A stretch of 64,000 bases of DNA, taken from positions 248,001 to 312,000 of the forward strand of contig JALBYC010000002.1 of assembly GCA_023212645.1 (NCBI GenBank). The letters run 5' to 3'. Positions within the stretch are counted from its first letter, which is position 1. Each line of letters starts with the position of its first letter. The translations under genes were made by a program, and so were the position numbers. The notes under the pieces were generated by a model, which saw only the letters and a list, made by a program, of their open reading frames with translations, was not told the DNA's origin and searched no databases. The DNA is from Farysia itapuensis. Taxonomy: Eukaryota > Basidiomycota > Ustilaginomycetes > Ustilaginales > Ustilaginaceae. Below are positions 16,284 through 25,830 of the stretch, piece after piece.

Positions 16284-18821
16284 CTATGCCCGGACAGCAG
16301 AATGTCCGTTCGTCTGATCAGAGGCGATGAGCGTTCGACCATCTTCTTCGTCGTCGGCAGGATGAGAATGAGACTTGATACCGCGCTGTTCCCGCACAAC
16401 GCGGTTGTCCTCGTCAAACACGTTCTCTCGTACGACCTCACGAAGACCTTTGAGGATGCGGAAGACTTCTCCGCGTGCTCGTTCGGGCGTCTGCGCCTCC
16501 TCGTCCGCGAAGTCTTCTTCGTCGCTCTCGTAGCAAGCATCACCTACGCCGCGTTGAGCTCGTTCGAGGATTCTTGCCCATGCTTGCTGTGGTAGAGATT
16601 CGGTAGGTTGTGGTGCGTTGGGTGGAATTGAGAGATCCAGCTCCCAGAGCGGGGTCCGTATTCTTTTAGCCGCATTGGCCGCGTTGGTTGAGGCAGGATG
16701 AGGAGTGGCGGAGGGCGAGGCGGGCTTTCCACCAAGTCGGATGCCTGCAGTGCCTGGCTCCGCTGTCTCGTCCAAATCGATGGGAGAAGCCATGCGGGAG
16801 CGTTTCGCAAGGTCTCCAGCCGAGACACCGGCAACGCCAGAAGGTCGCTTCTTGTTCTTGCTCGAAAAGCTAGTCTCGGCGTCGGAAGGAGTGCCACGAT
16901 CCGTGTCATCGCGTTTAGCACCGCCGGGTTTCTTGCCTTTTCCAGAAGCAGTGCCCGTAGACGGAGCAGGCGAGCCTGCAGAACCCTTCGCACCTTCTTC
17001 CTCCTGGAATTTGGCCAAGAACGTGGCTCGCTCAGACTGCATGTGCTTGCCCCAAGTGAACTCCTCCTCGGTATCCACGTTCTCCTTCGCAGCCTCCTCG
17101 CTGTCGATGACTGGTAAAGAAGGGATCAGGAGTCGGTGTGTGTGTGAGATTGGCTCGGGGCCGAGCGAATCACCATCTACACCCTCCGTCGCTTTCTCTA
17201 CATCCTCCATTGAGACATCGCCGTCACCTTCTTTCTTGATCTCGGCACCGTCGTCAGTCGCATCTTTGACGCCAGTACCTTCGGCGGTGTCGGGCCCGCC
17301 AGATCCATTCTTAATGACAGCGTCGCGGCCTCCAGGTGCACTTCGGATGGCAGCCTCGTTGGCTTCAGCTTTCTCCTTATCGTGGATCACTTTCCAGCTT
17401 GCCCAGACAGGGTTGACAATACCTTTCCACGGCTGGTTCTGGCGCTTCTTCCTTTGCTCTTCGCTGAGACTTGCGTATCCTTCGGCCGCAATCTTTGCTG
17501 CAGACCTCGAAGCTTCATCGTCAAAGGGATTACCTTGTTCTCCTGGCTCCTTGGCAGCAGGGCCCTCAAGGTAATGATACAGCAACCACAAGAAAGCCTC
17601 TGCCCGATCCTTTGATGACAGGGGAAAGTCGGCATGTGGGTAGAAGAGCGAGTGAGAATCGTGTGGCGGGGAGAAGTGATTCTCGGTGACCTCGTGCGCG
17701 TGTAGTGAGAGGAGGAAGATGAGGGTGACGACGCTCGTGGGCGGTACTGTGCCGGCCCGATACCGCTTGATGACTTCTTTGAGGTCCGCGGGTGCTTCCT
17801 CGCTAAGAGCGTTCGGCTTGGAGGGCTTTGGCGGCTGGCCGGCAGAAGGGCCAGCAGTGGGAGGACCAGGACGCTCGGTATCGATGAGAACAGCTTTGAG
17901 CAACGACTTCATGCGCGGAGCATCTTGCATATTGCGTCTAGTGTTTTCGTTGTTCTGCACAGAGGGGAGAGGGTGGTACGAGCGTAAGACGGTCTTCATC
18001 TCCGGGTAAAAGGCCAGAGTCGTGTTGATGCGACCGACGTTGACCAACAAGCAGACCTTGGCAAAGTCTTCGGCGTACTCATCGTCGACGATAATCTTAT
18101 CGCGCATCGACTTTGTGCACTTTCCACTGTTCAGTAGTGCTTCAATGTACAGTTCCTTGAAGGTCAACTTGTTCGTGCCTGGCTGAACGAACTCATTTTC
18201 GTCGAGCGGCTCAGGATCGTCGTCTACATCGTCGAGTTCCTGTTCTTTGGAGGTTGAAGCGGACGGTTCGGCAAGCTCGTCTGTCTCTTCGGTGACCGTC
18301 TCTTCCGCGGGCGGTTGTGCCTCTGTACGTGCAGCTTTGCGAGCTCTTCGCTCTTTCTTGTCCATACGTAGACGCCATTTATCATATCGCTTTTTCGCCT
18401 CGCTCCATGCTTTGAGCTCCTCGTCCGACTCGTCAGTTCTGCGCAAACATCCTTCTGACATGCCGTACGGCCAGACAGGACATGGCACTCCAATTCCACC
18501 CGTACCTCCAGGGCGAGGGTTTGTAAAGACTCGACGGGTATCCGAGAACAAGTAGCACAGCAAAGCATGTTGGATATCGGCACGCCCTAGCGGATCTCCG
18601 TCATAGCGCTTTACGGGGAGATTGCGAGGCTGATTGCTGACTTTGTTTTGTTGCGGCTGTTGACCTGGTTGTGGGGTCGATGCTCCCGACGTTGCCTGTA
18701 CATCTTTGGGTTGAGTTTTGCGGTTACCTGGTGTCGGGGTGCTTCGATCACCTTGTACGAGATGCTCCTTGTCAGGTCCTGACAGCGCGCTTGGCGGCGG
18801 CGGCAAGTTGACTGACGACAT
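16284..18821 (-). CDS. INO80 complex subunit Ies1-like protein
   Basis: Predicted fungal-specific subunit of the INO80 chromatin remodeller. It has 845 residues from the ATG at 18821 (MSSVNLPPPP), where the N-terminus first looks natural. The frame is open a little further upstream. Conserved blocks typical of Ies1 proteins are visible in order: RADIQHALLCYLFSDTRRVFT near residue 85, FKELYIEALLNSGKCTKSMRDK near 220, VCLLVNVGRINTTLAFYPEMKT, the QDAPRMKSLLKAVLI helix, TSVVTLIFLLSLHAHEVTENHF and DRAEAFLWLLYHYLEG around 400-420. The second half is disordered, acidic and Pro/Ser-rich, with a short conserved ELDLSIPPNAPQ strip near the end. The assignment rests on motif memory, without a search, so the name should be confirmed. 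Confidence 0.75.
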   Translation of the reverse strand: MSSVNLPPPPSALSGPDKEHLVQGDRSTPTPGNRKTQPKDVQATSGASTPQPGQQPQQNKVSNQPRNLPVKRYDGDPLGRADIQHALLCYLFSDTRRVFTNPRPGGTGGIGVPCPVWPYGMSEGCLRRTDESDEELKAWSEAKKRYDKWRLRMDKKERRARKAARTEAQPPAEETVTEETDELAEPSASTSKEQELDDVDDDPEPLDENEFVQPGTNKLTFKELYIEALLNSGKCTKSMRDKIIVDDEYAEDFAKVCLLVNVGRINTTLAFYPEMKTVLRSYHPLPSVQNNENTRRNMQDAPRMKSLLKAVLIDTERPGPPTAGPSAGQPPKPSKPNALSEEAPADLKEVIKRYRAGTVPPTSVVTLIFLLSLHAHEVTENHFSPPHDSHSLFYPHADFPLSSKDRAEAFLWLLYHYLEGPAAKEPGEQGNPFDDEASRSAAKIAAEGYASLSEEQRKKRQNQPWKGIVNPVWASWKVIHDKEKAEANEAAIRSAPGGRDAVIKNGSGGPDTAEGTGVKDATDDGAEIKKEGDGDVSMEDVEKATEGVDGDSLGPEPISHTHRLLIPSLPVIDSEEAAKENVDTEEEFTWGKHMQSERATFLAKFQEEEGAKGSAGSPAPSTGTASGKGKKPGGAKRDDTDRGTPSDAETSFSSKNKKRPSGVAGVSAGDLAKRSRMASPIDLDETAEPGTAGIRLGGKPASPSATPHPASTNAANAAKRIRTPLWELDLSIPPNAPQPTESLPQQAWARILERAQRGVGDACYESDEEDFADEEAQTPERARGEVFRILKGLREVVRENVFDEDNRVVREQRGIKSHSHPADDEEDGRTLIASDQTNGHSAVRA

Positions 18822-19042
18822 GCTAGCGCGAGAGTAGGCGAGCTTCTTGAGGGCCAGCGAATGGGAACAAGAACGCGCTTCCGCAGTGGAGTCTCGGAAC
18901 ACGGATCTGCAAAACCTTCGCACGGTGTTAGAGCCCGAAAAAGTGGAGCGAAGCCGAAGCCGCGAAGCTGCAAAGGTGCCAAAGGAAGCAAGATGAAGTC
19001 TTGCCGGCTTGTTGCTGACCTACACCTTCCATCACTGCGAAG

Positions 19043-22000
19043 ATGGGTAGGAAAAAGCCGACGCTCAAGTCGAGTGTCAACAGAGGCTTTGCAACTACCT
19101 CGATACCCAAAAAGGCTTCAGCCCCGTCCAGTGGGAATGCCTCCCCTGCTCCAGGCACGCCTGCCACAAAACCACTTTCCGCTTCTATAGACTACGAGCA
19201 AATCAACAACGAGAGTCTCGCTGGCAACTTGGCTGGAGAAGATGAAGGAAAAGAGAAGGATCACTTCGATCCCCAGAAGGAGGAAGAGCAAGCGCTTCAG
19301 AATCTCGTCAACAAGATTCAAGAGAGGGTCGACAAGGAGGTTGCCCGCCAGCACAAAGCCATAGAATATGACAGGCGCTATTCCAAGACGCTGCCAAGCT
19401 TTGATATGGAGCCTCAGCTAAGAGACCAGGTACTCCAGGTCGCTGCAGCTCTACAAAAGCCGACAGTCGCTCCGAAGTCAGCGAAAGGTGGGCACCAAAT
19501 CGAGGTAGACAATATGGCACCGTCCTCACAGCCAGAGTCTAGCGCAGCATCACCTTCAGCGCTTGGTTCTACTCCTGCATCTACAATGACGCCAGCCACT
19601 ACGGCGGCAGGGAACAATTCCTCTTCTGGCACGGTCACACCTCTCAACCTTGGGCCTTCGCGCACATCGCTTGCTATGGCGAGTCTGTCCAAAGATTTGC
19701 AACATCTCGCAATGTCCAACTCTGCCTCCGCATCATCATCTTCCGCTTTTGCAGATTCAGAAGAAAAGGTCATGGCCAAGTGCATGACCACCTACCAACT
19801 TCTGCTCAAGCTTGGCTTCTCTGCTGCTTATGCGGAAGGTGCACTGGCTGGCGCAGCATCGCCCGAGCTCGAAGACTGTCTTTCATATCTGTTTCTAACT
19901 TTGGATGCAGACAACCTCGAAGACGCTCTGCGCACGGGCGAGGGTAAAGCGCTCAAGACGCGTAGATATAAAGGCTCTGGCAAAGCACATGACCAATTGG
20001 AGGAGGCTGAAGACGACGAAGACTATGACGAAAGCCGACCACCTGTCTACTCAGGCTATGAATTCAATCGGTCAGAGGCACTGGGTAAGACCGACTTCGC
20101 TCGAAACGGCACGGCGAACGGCAAGACTGTTCCGGGTGCTGCAGGACTTGACTCGCAAACAACCAAACAATCTAGTTTTCCTCCTCTCAAGGCGGCAAAA
20201 CCGGCGGAACCCAGCGTCAAGGTCTCAAAAGACAAGCTTAGCAGTCTCCAAAAAGCCAGCGAAAAGCTGGTTCTGCAATTAAATGACGATCTGGAATCAG
20301 ATCAGATAGAGACGCTGGAACGCCCAACTGCTACATGGTCATTGCTGCGGGCAATGCAAATTCGTATCGACCAAGAGAGGTCCAAATGGAAGAAAGAGCT
20401 CGGCAAAGATGCCGAAGCCACTATGAAGAACGAAGACGGCCGACTCGAGCGTGTCTACGGTCGTACCAAGGATTTCATGCGCGAGTGCGAGAGAGGTGCG
20501 TTCTTCGATCAAAAGACTGCTACAGATGGGTTCCGCCAAGTCCTTCGCCAGAGGGAGGAGATTGAGAAACAACTCAAAGCGGCAGAGGAGCAAGAAGAGC
20601 AAAAGAGACAGCAAAGAAGGAAAGAGATTAATGCTGCTGCCGGTATTGAGGACGAGCCTGCTCCAGATGCGACAGAGGCCAATATGCAGACGAGCGAAGC
20701 CGAACCGACTAAAGCTGGTAAACAAGACGCTGAAAACGGGGAGCCCGCGAAGAAGATTGATAAAGAATCAGACGACGAGGGTAACGACTCTGACATCGGC
20801 TCCGACGGCGGGATGTTCGGGGACTTGCTCAATGAAGGGCCGATCGAGGATACTGACGCCGAGACCGGGATCACTGTCACCTTGCGAACCTTGCCCACTC
20901 AGGCCAAAAGCGGTGGTGGCGGCAAGACTCCCAGAGTCATGTTGTCTGATGCTCTTAAGCGCGCAGATGCCTACTCGTCCTACAAGTTCTCCAAAATCCC
21001 GTCCGGTGGTCGTTTGCATCGAAGCAAGCTTACGATACGGTGGAATGGTGGCAAAGTTGTGCCGAACAAACATACCACAAATGCTAGCGCGCCAACGTAT
21101 GTGGACGAATACACATTGACAACCGTCGGATGTGCCACTCAGCTCCAAGCTGATGACTTTATCGCTACAGTCGCACTCTTTTGCATAGATAAAGACAAGC
21201 CAGTACAACGGGCTCTTCCGCCAGGGTTCCGAGACTGGTGGGACGAGCTAGCTGCTCTCCAAAAGGACGAAAGGGACGGCAAGAGCCGTTCGCGTTATCA
21301 GCGGATTCGTGATGTTGTCCGCGTCAGGATGGAAGAAGCTGCGGGCACCAAGAAGACAAAACCGAAGGCACAGGCTGGACCTGTAGCTTCCCAGACCGAG
21401 CTCGGCGAATTGTCAAGTGCCTCAGTCCGACCACCGTCCGAGGCCAAAGCAAAGGAAATCGCAGACTTCATCACAAACCGGATCAAGACACCTTTGTACC
21501 AAAAGATGCTCCCTGGCCGACAAAATCTGCCTATCGCCAAACACAAGCAGGAGATTTTGGATTTGATTCAGAACAATCAGATCTTTGTCTTGAGCGGTGA
21601 GACAGGATGCGGAAAATCGACGCAGGTGCCAGCTTACATCCTTGAAGACTGCATGTCTCGAGGTCAGAATTGCAAGATCTACGTTACCGAGCCTCGACGT
21701 ATCTCTGCCATCTCGCTGGCGGAGCGAGTGTCCGAAGAGCTTGGTGAGCCACGCAAGAGCGTCGGAGGCGGCGACAGTCTCGTCGGCTATGCTATTCGGC
21801 TCGAAAGCCACGTCGGTAAGAATGCCAGACTGGTCTATGCTACGACTGGTATTGTGTTGCGGATGCTCGAAGGGACTGCGTTCAACGACATCACCCATGT
21901 CATCATTGACGAAGTGCATGAAAGGTCTATTGAGTCCGATTTCCTTCTGATCATCTTGAAGACACTGATTGCGCACCGCAAGGATCTCAAGGTCATTCTC

Positions 22001-24049
22001 ATGTCAGCTACTGTTGATGCAGAGCGCATTAGTGCGTACTGTGGAGGCTGCCCGACGATCTCAGTCCCAGGACGAACTTTCCCTGTCAACGTACACTATC
22101 TGGAAGATGCCGTAGAGATGAGCGACTATGTTATAGAAGACGAATCTCCTTATATCTTCAAGCCAAAGAGGGGCTGGAACACTCGCAAACAAGACGCTCC
22201 AGGCAACCGAAGCAAGTTGCAGCTGATCGCGCAACCCACTGAGGAGGAGGATGATCCTCCAATGATGGACGACGATGACGATGACGAGCAAGGTCCAGCA
22301 GGAGCTTTCGGAAAGGACGCAGACGGCAAGACGTACCGCACTAAGACGATCGACACGCTGGGCAGGATGAACGAGTACATCATCAATCACGACTTGATCA
22401 TAAAAGTGCTCGAGCGAGTCTGCACTTACGATGACCTGCAGGCTTACAGCGCGGCAACACTAATTTTCATGCCCGGTCTCGCAGAGATTCGCAAGTGTCA
22501 CGATCTTCTCGCTGACCATCCGCTGTTTGGCGGTGCTGGATTCCAGCTGTTCCCATTGCATTCGACCATCTCATCAGAGAACCAAGGCGCAGTGTTCGAG
22601 GTGCCTCCTCCCGGGGTTCGCAAGATTGTGATTGCTACCAATATTGCCGAGACGGGTATCACGATTCCCGACATTACTTGTGTAATTGACTCCGGCAAAC
22701 ATCGAGAGATGCGATACGACGAAAAGCGCCAGATCTCTCGACTTGTTGAATGCTTTATCGCGCGCAGTAATGCCAAGCAGCGACGAGGTCGAGCAGGTCG
22801 AGTGCAGGAAGGTATCTGTTTCCACCTCTTCACACGACTCAGGCATGATTCCTACCTAGACGAGCACCCACTACCGGAAATGCTGCGACTGTCGCTTCAA
22901 GACCTTGCTCTGAAGCTGAAGGTCATGAAGATCAAGATCGGATCGTCGATCGAAGACGCTTTGACGCAAGCTCTGGATCCACCAAGCTCGGCCAATATCC
23001 AACGAGCAATTGCTGCTCTGGTCGAAGTAAAGGCGCTCACGACTCTGGAAGAGATCACCCATCTTGGTCGACACTTGTCGAAGTTGCCGCTCGACGTCCA
23101 CATGGGCAAATTTTTGCTGGTAGCTACGCTGTTCAAGTGTCTTGACCCCGCTTTGACCATTGCGGCAGCGCTCAATTCGAAGTCTCCCTTCATCACACCC
23201 TTCGGCAAAGAAGCAGAAGCCGATCGCGCCAAGCAAAGCTTCAAGCTGGGTGACTCAGACTTCCTCACGATTGCTAACGCTTTCAACGGCTTCAGACGAT
23301 CTACTGTCAAAAGCCATCACAAAGTGTTTTGCGCCAAAAGCTTCCTCAGTCTGCAGAACTTAATGCAGATCGAAGAGCTCCGTCAGCAGTACTTTGCCTA
23401 CCTGATCGATGCTGGATTCGTCACTGTGGACGACAGCGTTCGTCAAGAAGTGAACAAGCTACGTTACCGCGGCGGCAACAATTATGGCAAACCACGCTTC
23501 TTGTCGATTCCTGCAGAGCTTAACACCAATTCAGGCAGTCTGTCCATGATTCATGCTACGCTCGCAACCGGGCTGTATCCCAAATTGCTGCAAATTGACG
23601 CCAAGTCGTATCAGCTCAAGACGGTCGGGAACAACCAGCCAACATCGATCCACCCGTCCTCTGTCAACTTCAGAGCCAAAATGGGTGACTTGATTCGGAG
23701 CAACTGCGGCTACATGCTGTACTACACTATGATGCAGTCCAAGAAGCTGTACGCCTGGGAGACTGGTCTAATGGACGACAAGGCTGTATACATGCTATGT
23801 GGTGACGCCGAGTTCAAATTGTCAAGCAACAGTCTTTACATCGATCGTCAGCGCATCCGCATAGCGTGCCAAGATCCGAAAAGCTTGCTCGCTCTCAAGA
23901 CGCTGCGCGAACAGCTGTCGAAACTTATGAACGCCAGCTTTAGAAATCCTGGCAAACAATGGACCGAAGAACAATCAAGGCTCTTCGATCTTGCCTGCCA
24001 AGTCCTTGGGGTCGGCGCCAACGAGAAAGACCTTGCTCTGCAACAATAG
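19043..24049 (+). CDS. DExH-box RNA helicase, DHX29/DHX57 (Ucp12) type
   Basis: Large ATP-dependent RNA helicase of 1668 residues in one exon. The N-terminal about 800 residues are partly disordered. They include a UBA-like helical segment at about 250-300 (YQLLLKLGFSAAYAEGAL), as in DHX29, DHX57 and fission-yeast Ucp12. Helicase motifs are complete: GETGCGKST (I, about 852), TEPRRISAISLAERV (Ia), DEVH (II, about 956, the variant shared by DHX29/57), SAT (III), TNIAETGITI (V) and QRRGRAGR (VI, about 1246). HA2/ratchet and OB-fold regions then follow to the end. An acidic insert (PPMMDDDDDDEQG) sits between the two RecA domains. DHX29 helps 43S scanning on structured mRNA, but whether this fungal protein does so is inference. 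The start is the first ATG, before a conserved KKPTLKSS basic end. Confidence 0.9.
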   Translation: MGRKKPTLKSSVNRGFATTSIPKKASAPSSGNASPAPGTPATKPLSASIDYEQINNESLAGNLAGEDEGKEKDHFDPQKEEEQALQNLVNKIQERVDKEVARQHKAIEYDRRYSKTLPSFDMEPQLRDQVLQVAAALQKPTVAPKSAKGGHQIEVDNMAPSSQPESSAASPSALGSTPASTMTPATTAAGNNSSSGTVTPLNLGPSRTSLAMASLSKDLQHLAMSNSASASSSSAFADSEEKVMAKCMTTYQLLLKLGFSAAYAEGALAGAASPELEDCLSYLFLTLDADNLEDALRTGEGKALKTRRYKGSGKAHDQLEEAEDDEDYDESRPPVYSGYEFNRSEALGKTDFARNGTANGKTVPGAAGLDSQTTKQSSFPPLKAAKPAEPSVKVSKDKLSSLQKASEKLVLQLNDDLESDQIETLERPTATWSLLRAMQIRIDQERSKWKKELGKDAEATMKNEDGRLERVYGRTKDFMRECERGAFFDQKTATDGFRQVLRQREEIEKQLKAAEEQEEQKRQQRRKEINAAAGIEDEPAPDATEANMQTSEAEPTKAGKQDAENGEPAKKIDKESDDEGNDSDIGSDGGMFGDLLNEGPIEDTDAETGITVTLRTLPTQAKSGGGGKTPRVMLSDALKRADAYSSYKFSKIPSGGRLHRSKLTIRWNGGKVVPNKHTTNASAPTYVDEYTLTTVGCATQLQADDFIATVALFCIDKDKPVQRALPPGFRDWWDELAALQKDERDGKSRSRYQRIRDVVRVRMEEAAGTKKTKPKAQAGPVASQTELGELSSASVRPPSEAKAKEIADFITNRIKTPLYQKMLPGRQNLPIAKHKQEILDLIQNNQIFVLSGETGCGKSTQVPAYILEDCMSRGQNCKIYVTEPRRISAISLAERVSEELGEPRKSVGGGDSLVGYAIRLESHVGKNARLVYATTGIVLRMLEGTAFNDITHVIIDEVHERSIESDFLLIILKTLIAHRKDLKVILMSATVDAERISAYCGGCPTISVPGRTFPVNVHYLEDAVEMSDYVIEDESPYIFKPKRGWNTRKQDAPGNRSKLQLIAQPTEEEDDPPMMDDDDDDEQGPAGAFGKDADGKTYRTKTIDTLGRMNEYIINHDLIIKVLERVCTYDDLQAYSAATLIFMPGLAEIRKCHDLLADHPLFGGAGFQLFPLHSTISSENQGAVFEVPPPGVRKIVIATNIAETGITIPDITCVIDSGKHREMRYDEKRQISRLVECFIARSNAKQRRGRAGRVQEGICFHLFTRLRHDSYLDEHPLPEMLRLSLQDLALKLKVMKIKIGSSIEDALTQALDPPSSANIQRAIAALVEVKALTTLEEITHLGRHLSKLPLDVHMGKFLLVATLFKCLDPALTIAAALNSKSPFITPFGKEAEADRAKQSFKLGDSDFLTIANAFNGFRRSTVKSHHKVFCAKSFLSLQNLMQIEELRQQYFAYLIDAGFVTVDDSVRQEVNKLRYRGGNNYGKPRFLSIPAELNTNSGSLSMIHATLATGLYPKLLQIDAKSYQLKTVGNNQPTSIHPSSVNFRAKMGDLIRSNCGYMLYYTMMQSKKLYAWETGLMDDKAVYMLCGDAEFKLSSNSLYIDRQRIRIACQDPKSLLALKTLREQLSKLMNASFRNPGKQWTEEQSRLFDLACQVLGVGANEKDLALQQ

Positions 24050-24757
24050 ACTCGCAATAGAGAGCATTTCCAGCTTCACCAGACAGATTACAGTGTGTGA
24101 GTGTGTGTTTCAACGAGGACGTTCGCGTGTTTGGAAGAAGCGCTTTACCGCTGCTTGGTGGTGCTTTTTACCGCTTCTGTGTGTTTTACCGCTGCAGTGT
24201 TTTTCAATTCCGCGAAATTCGTGGCAACAGGATGTTAGACTTGAGTCATGCGCGGCAAAGCTATAAAGCTATAAAGCTAAAGCCAGCCAGGCCAGTTCCG
24301 AGGGAAGCCGGCTAAAGGTGATACAAGCTTTGGACAGGCACCGGTCTGACGTACCGTGTACCACTGATGATTCACAGGCAAAAACTTGACAGCACAGGAA
24401 ACTTTGATGTGTTCTTACGTTCTTCTTGGGCGGAGGATTGACAGCGAAGGTTGTGGACCGAAAACCAAGAATAGAACTCGCCCTGCCAATATGCCGTTGA
24501 CACGCGTGATGGCGTCATTTTCCGAATTGCGCACGGATGGAGCGTGGGCAGAGCTTGTGTCATTTGAAAATCCAGGCCGTGTTGGGTGCAACCAGTCAGG
24601 CTGTGTGTCACTTTGGAGCGCAGATTGTGCCACCGTGCAGAGCTTCTCGGCCAAGGTACATATATGCCAGCCTTCAGCCCTGGAGCCCTTTCCACCATAC
24701 CACCACATACCCTCTTTCTATCTTTGATCATCCCAACTTCGATCTTCTTATATCAAA
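24050..24757. promoter_or_regulatory. Upstream region of the LEA/Hsp12-like gene
   Basis: These 708 bases have no supported ORF. The region contains three copies of TTTACCGCT starting at 24144, 24167 and 24185, a short AAGCTATA direct repeat near 24258-24275, and a TATA-like ACATATATG about 100 bases before the start codon. This is a plausible stress-gene promoter, but no factor can be named. Confidence 0.45.
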
Positions 24758-25429
24758 ATGTCTTCGTCTAACAACATTTCCAAGGATGCCCAGAACGCCG
24801 CTTCGGACATCTCCAACAAGGCCCAACAGGTTGGCAACGACGCCGCCAACAAGGCCGGCGAAGTAGGCAAGGAGGCCCAGGCCCACGCCGACTCTCTTCT
24901 GCAGCAAGCCACTGAGCTCGCCTCAAACACCTTTGCTTACGTTCAGCAGACTGCTGGTTCCGTTCTCGGACAGGGCAAAGAGCACGCCAACAACGCTGCT
25001 GACCAGACCAAGTCGGCTGCCGACGATGCCTCCAAGGAGGCTTCCAACGTTGCTGACAAGGCCAGCAAGGAAGGTCAGCAGAACGCCGAGGAGGCCAAGC
25101 AGACTTTGATTGGCTTGACCAACCAGGCACGAGACCTCGCTGCCCACACACTCGACTCCGCCAACTCTTACGTCAAGCCCGGTCAGGACCAGGGTGTCAT
25201 CAACCAGGCCCGTGCAACTGCTGCCAGCGTTCTCGACCAGGTTTCGCACATCATCTCCCCATCCGCCGGCGACAAGGCCAGCGACGCGGCACACGACGCC
25301 AAGAAGGATGCTTCCCAGGCTGCCAGCAACGTCTCCGACGCTGCCTCCAAGAAGGCCGACCAGGCCGGTAACGCCATCAGCGATGCCGCTTCGAAAGCCA
25401 AGTCCTCTGCTAACGATGCCACCAAGTAA
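24758..25429 (+). CDS. LEA/Hsp12-like hydrophilic stress protein
   Basis: It has 223 residues in one exon, almost all Ala, Lys, Asp, Ser, Gln and Asn, with a single more hydrophobic patch (LASNTFAYVQQTAGSVLGQG, about 50-70). The repeated amphipathic pattern (DKASKEGQQNAEEAKQT, DAASKKADQAGNAISDAASKAK) is what late-embryogenesis-abundant group 3/4 and Hsp12-like proteins show. Such proteins are disordered in solution and fold into helices on membranes or during drying. No enzyme motif or signal peptide is present. The codon choice is strongly biased to C-ending codons (GCC, AAG, AAC), suggesting high expression. The exact family is not certain, and a lipid-droplet coat role is an alternative. 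Confidence 0.7.
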   Translation: MSSSNNISKDAQNAASDISNKAQQVGNDAANKAGEVGKEAQAHADSLLQQATELASNTFAYVQQTAGSVLGQGKEHANNAADQTKSAADDASKEASNVADKASKEGQQNAEEAKQTLIGLTNQARDLAAHTLDSANSYVKPGQDQGVINQARATAASVLDQVSHIISPSAGDKASDAAHDAKKDASQAASNVSDAASKKADQAGNAISDAASKAKSSANDATK

Positions 25430-25830
25430 TCTTGCTTACGTCTTGCGCTTTGCTAGGTTCTCATTCCTCCATTCATTCATTCTATGAGATTCACTCGTAA
25501 ATCCAGTGGAATATACCCTTCACTATCTGTTTATGTGTCTGTATTTGCTACCGCGCGTTTCTGACCGTGTGTATAGCTACAGTCTGATCTTGTGAGACAA
25601 CGATTTACGTATCGAGATAAGCTTCGCGCCTCATCGGCGTCATCAACTCACGGCCCTGAGCGCGCTTGGCGCGTGCGCGCATGCGATATGCGCTTATGCG
25701 CTTCATGCGCTTGTGGTCAATTTTTGAGCTCTAACACTGACTTCATTTTCCTTTTTCGAAGTTTCGACATTTCACACCTCTCGCTATTTGACAGGCGGTC
25801 TTGGAGCATTGGTATCTCAGGGGGAGAGTG
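25430..25830. promoter_or_regulatory. Intergenic region with ATGCGCTT repeats
   Basis: 401 bases between the LEA-like gene and the NudC-domain gene. It begins with CATTCATTCATTC-type 3' UTR sequence. At 25688-25712 it holds three near-contiguous copies of ATGCGCTT, next to a GCGC-rich run, about 120 bases before the next start. No ORF is supported. Confidence 0.4.
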
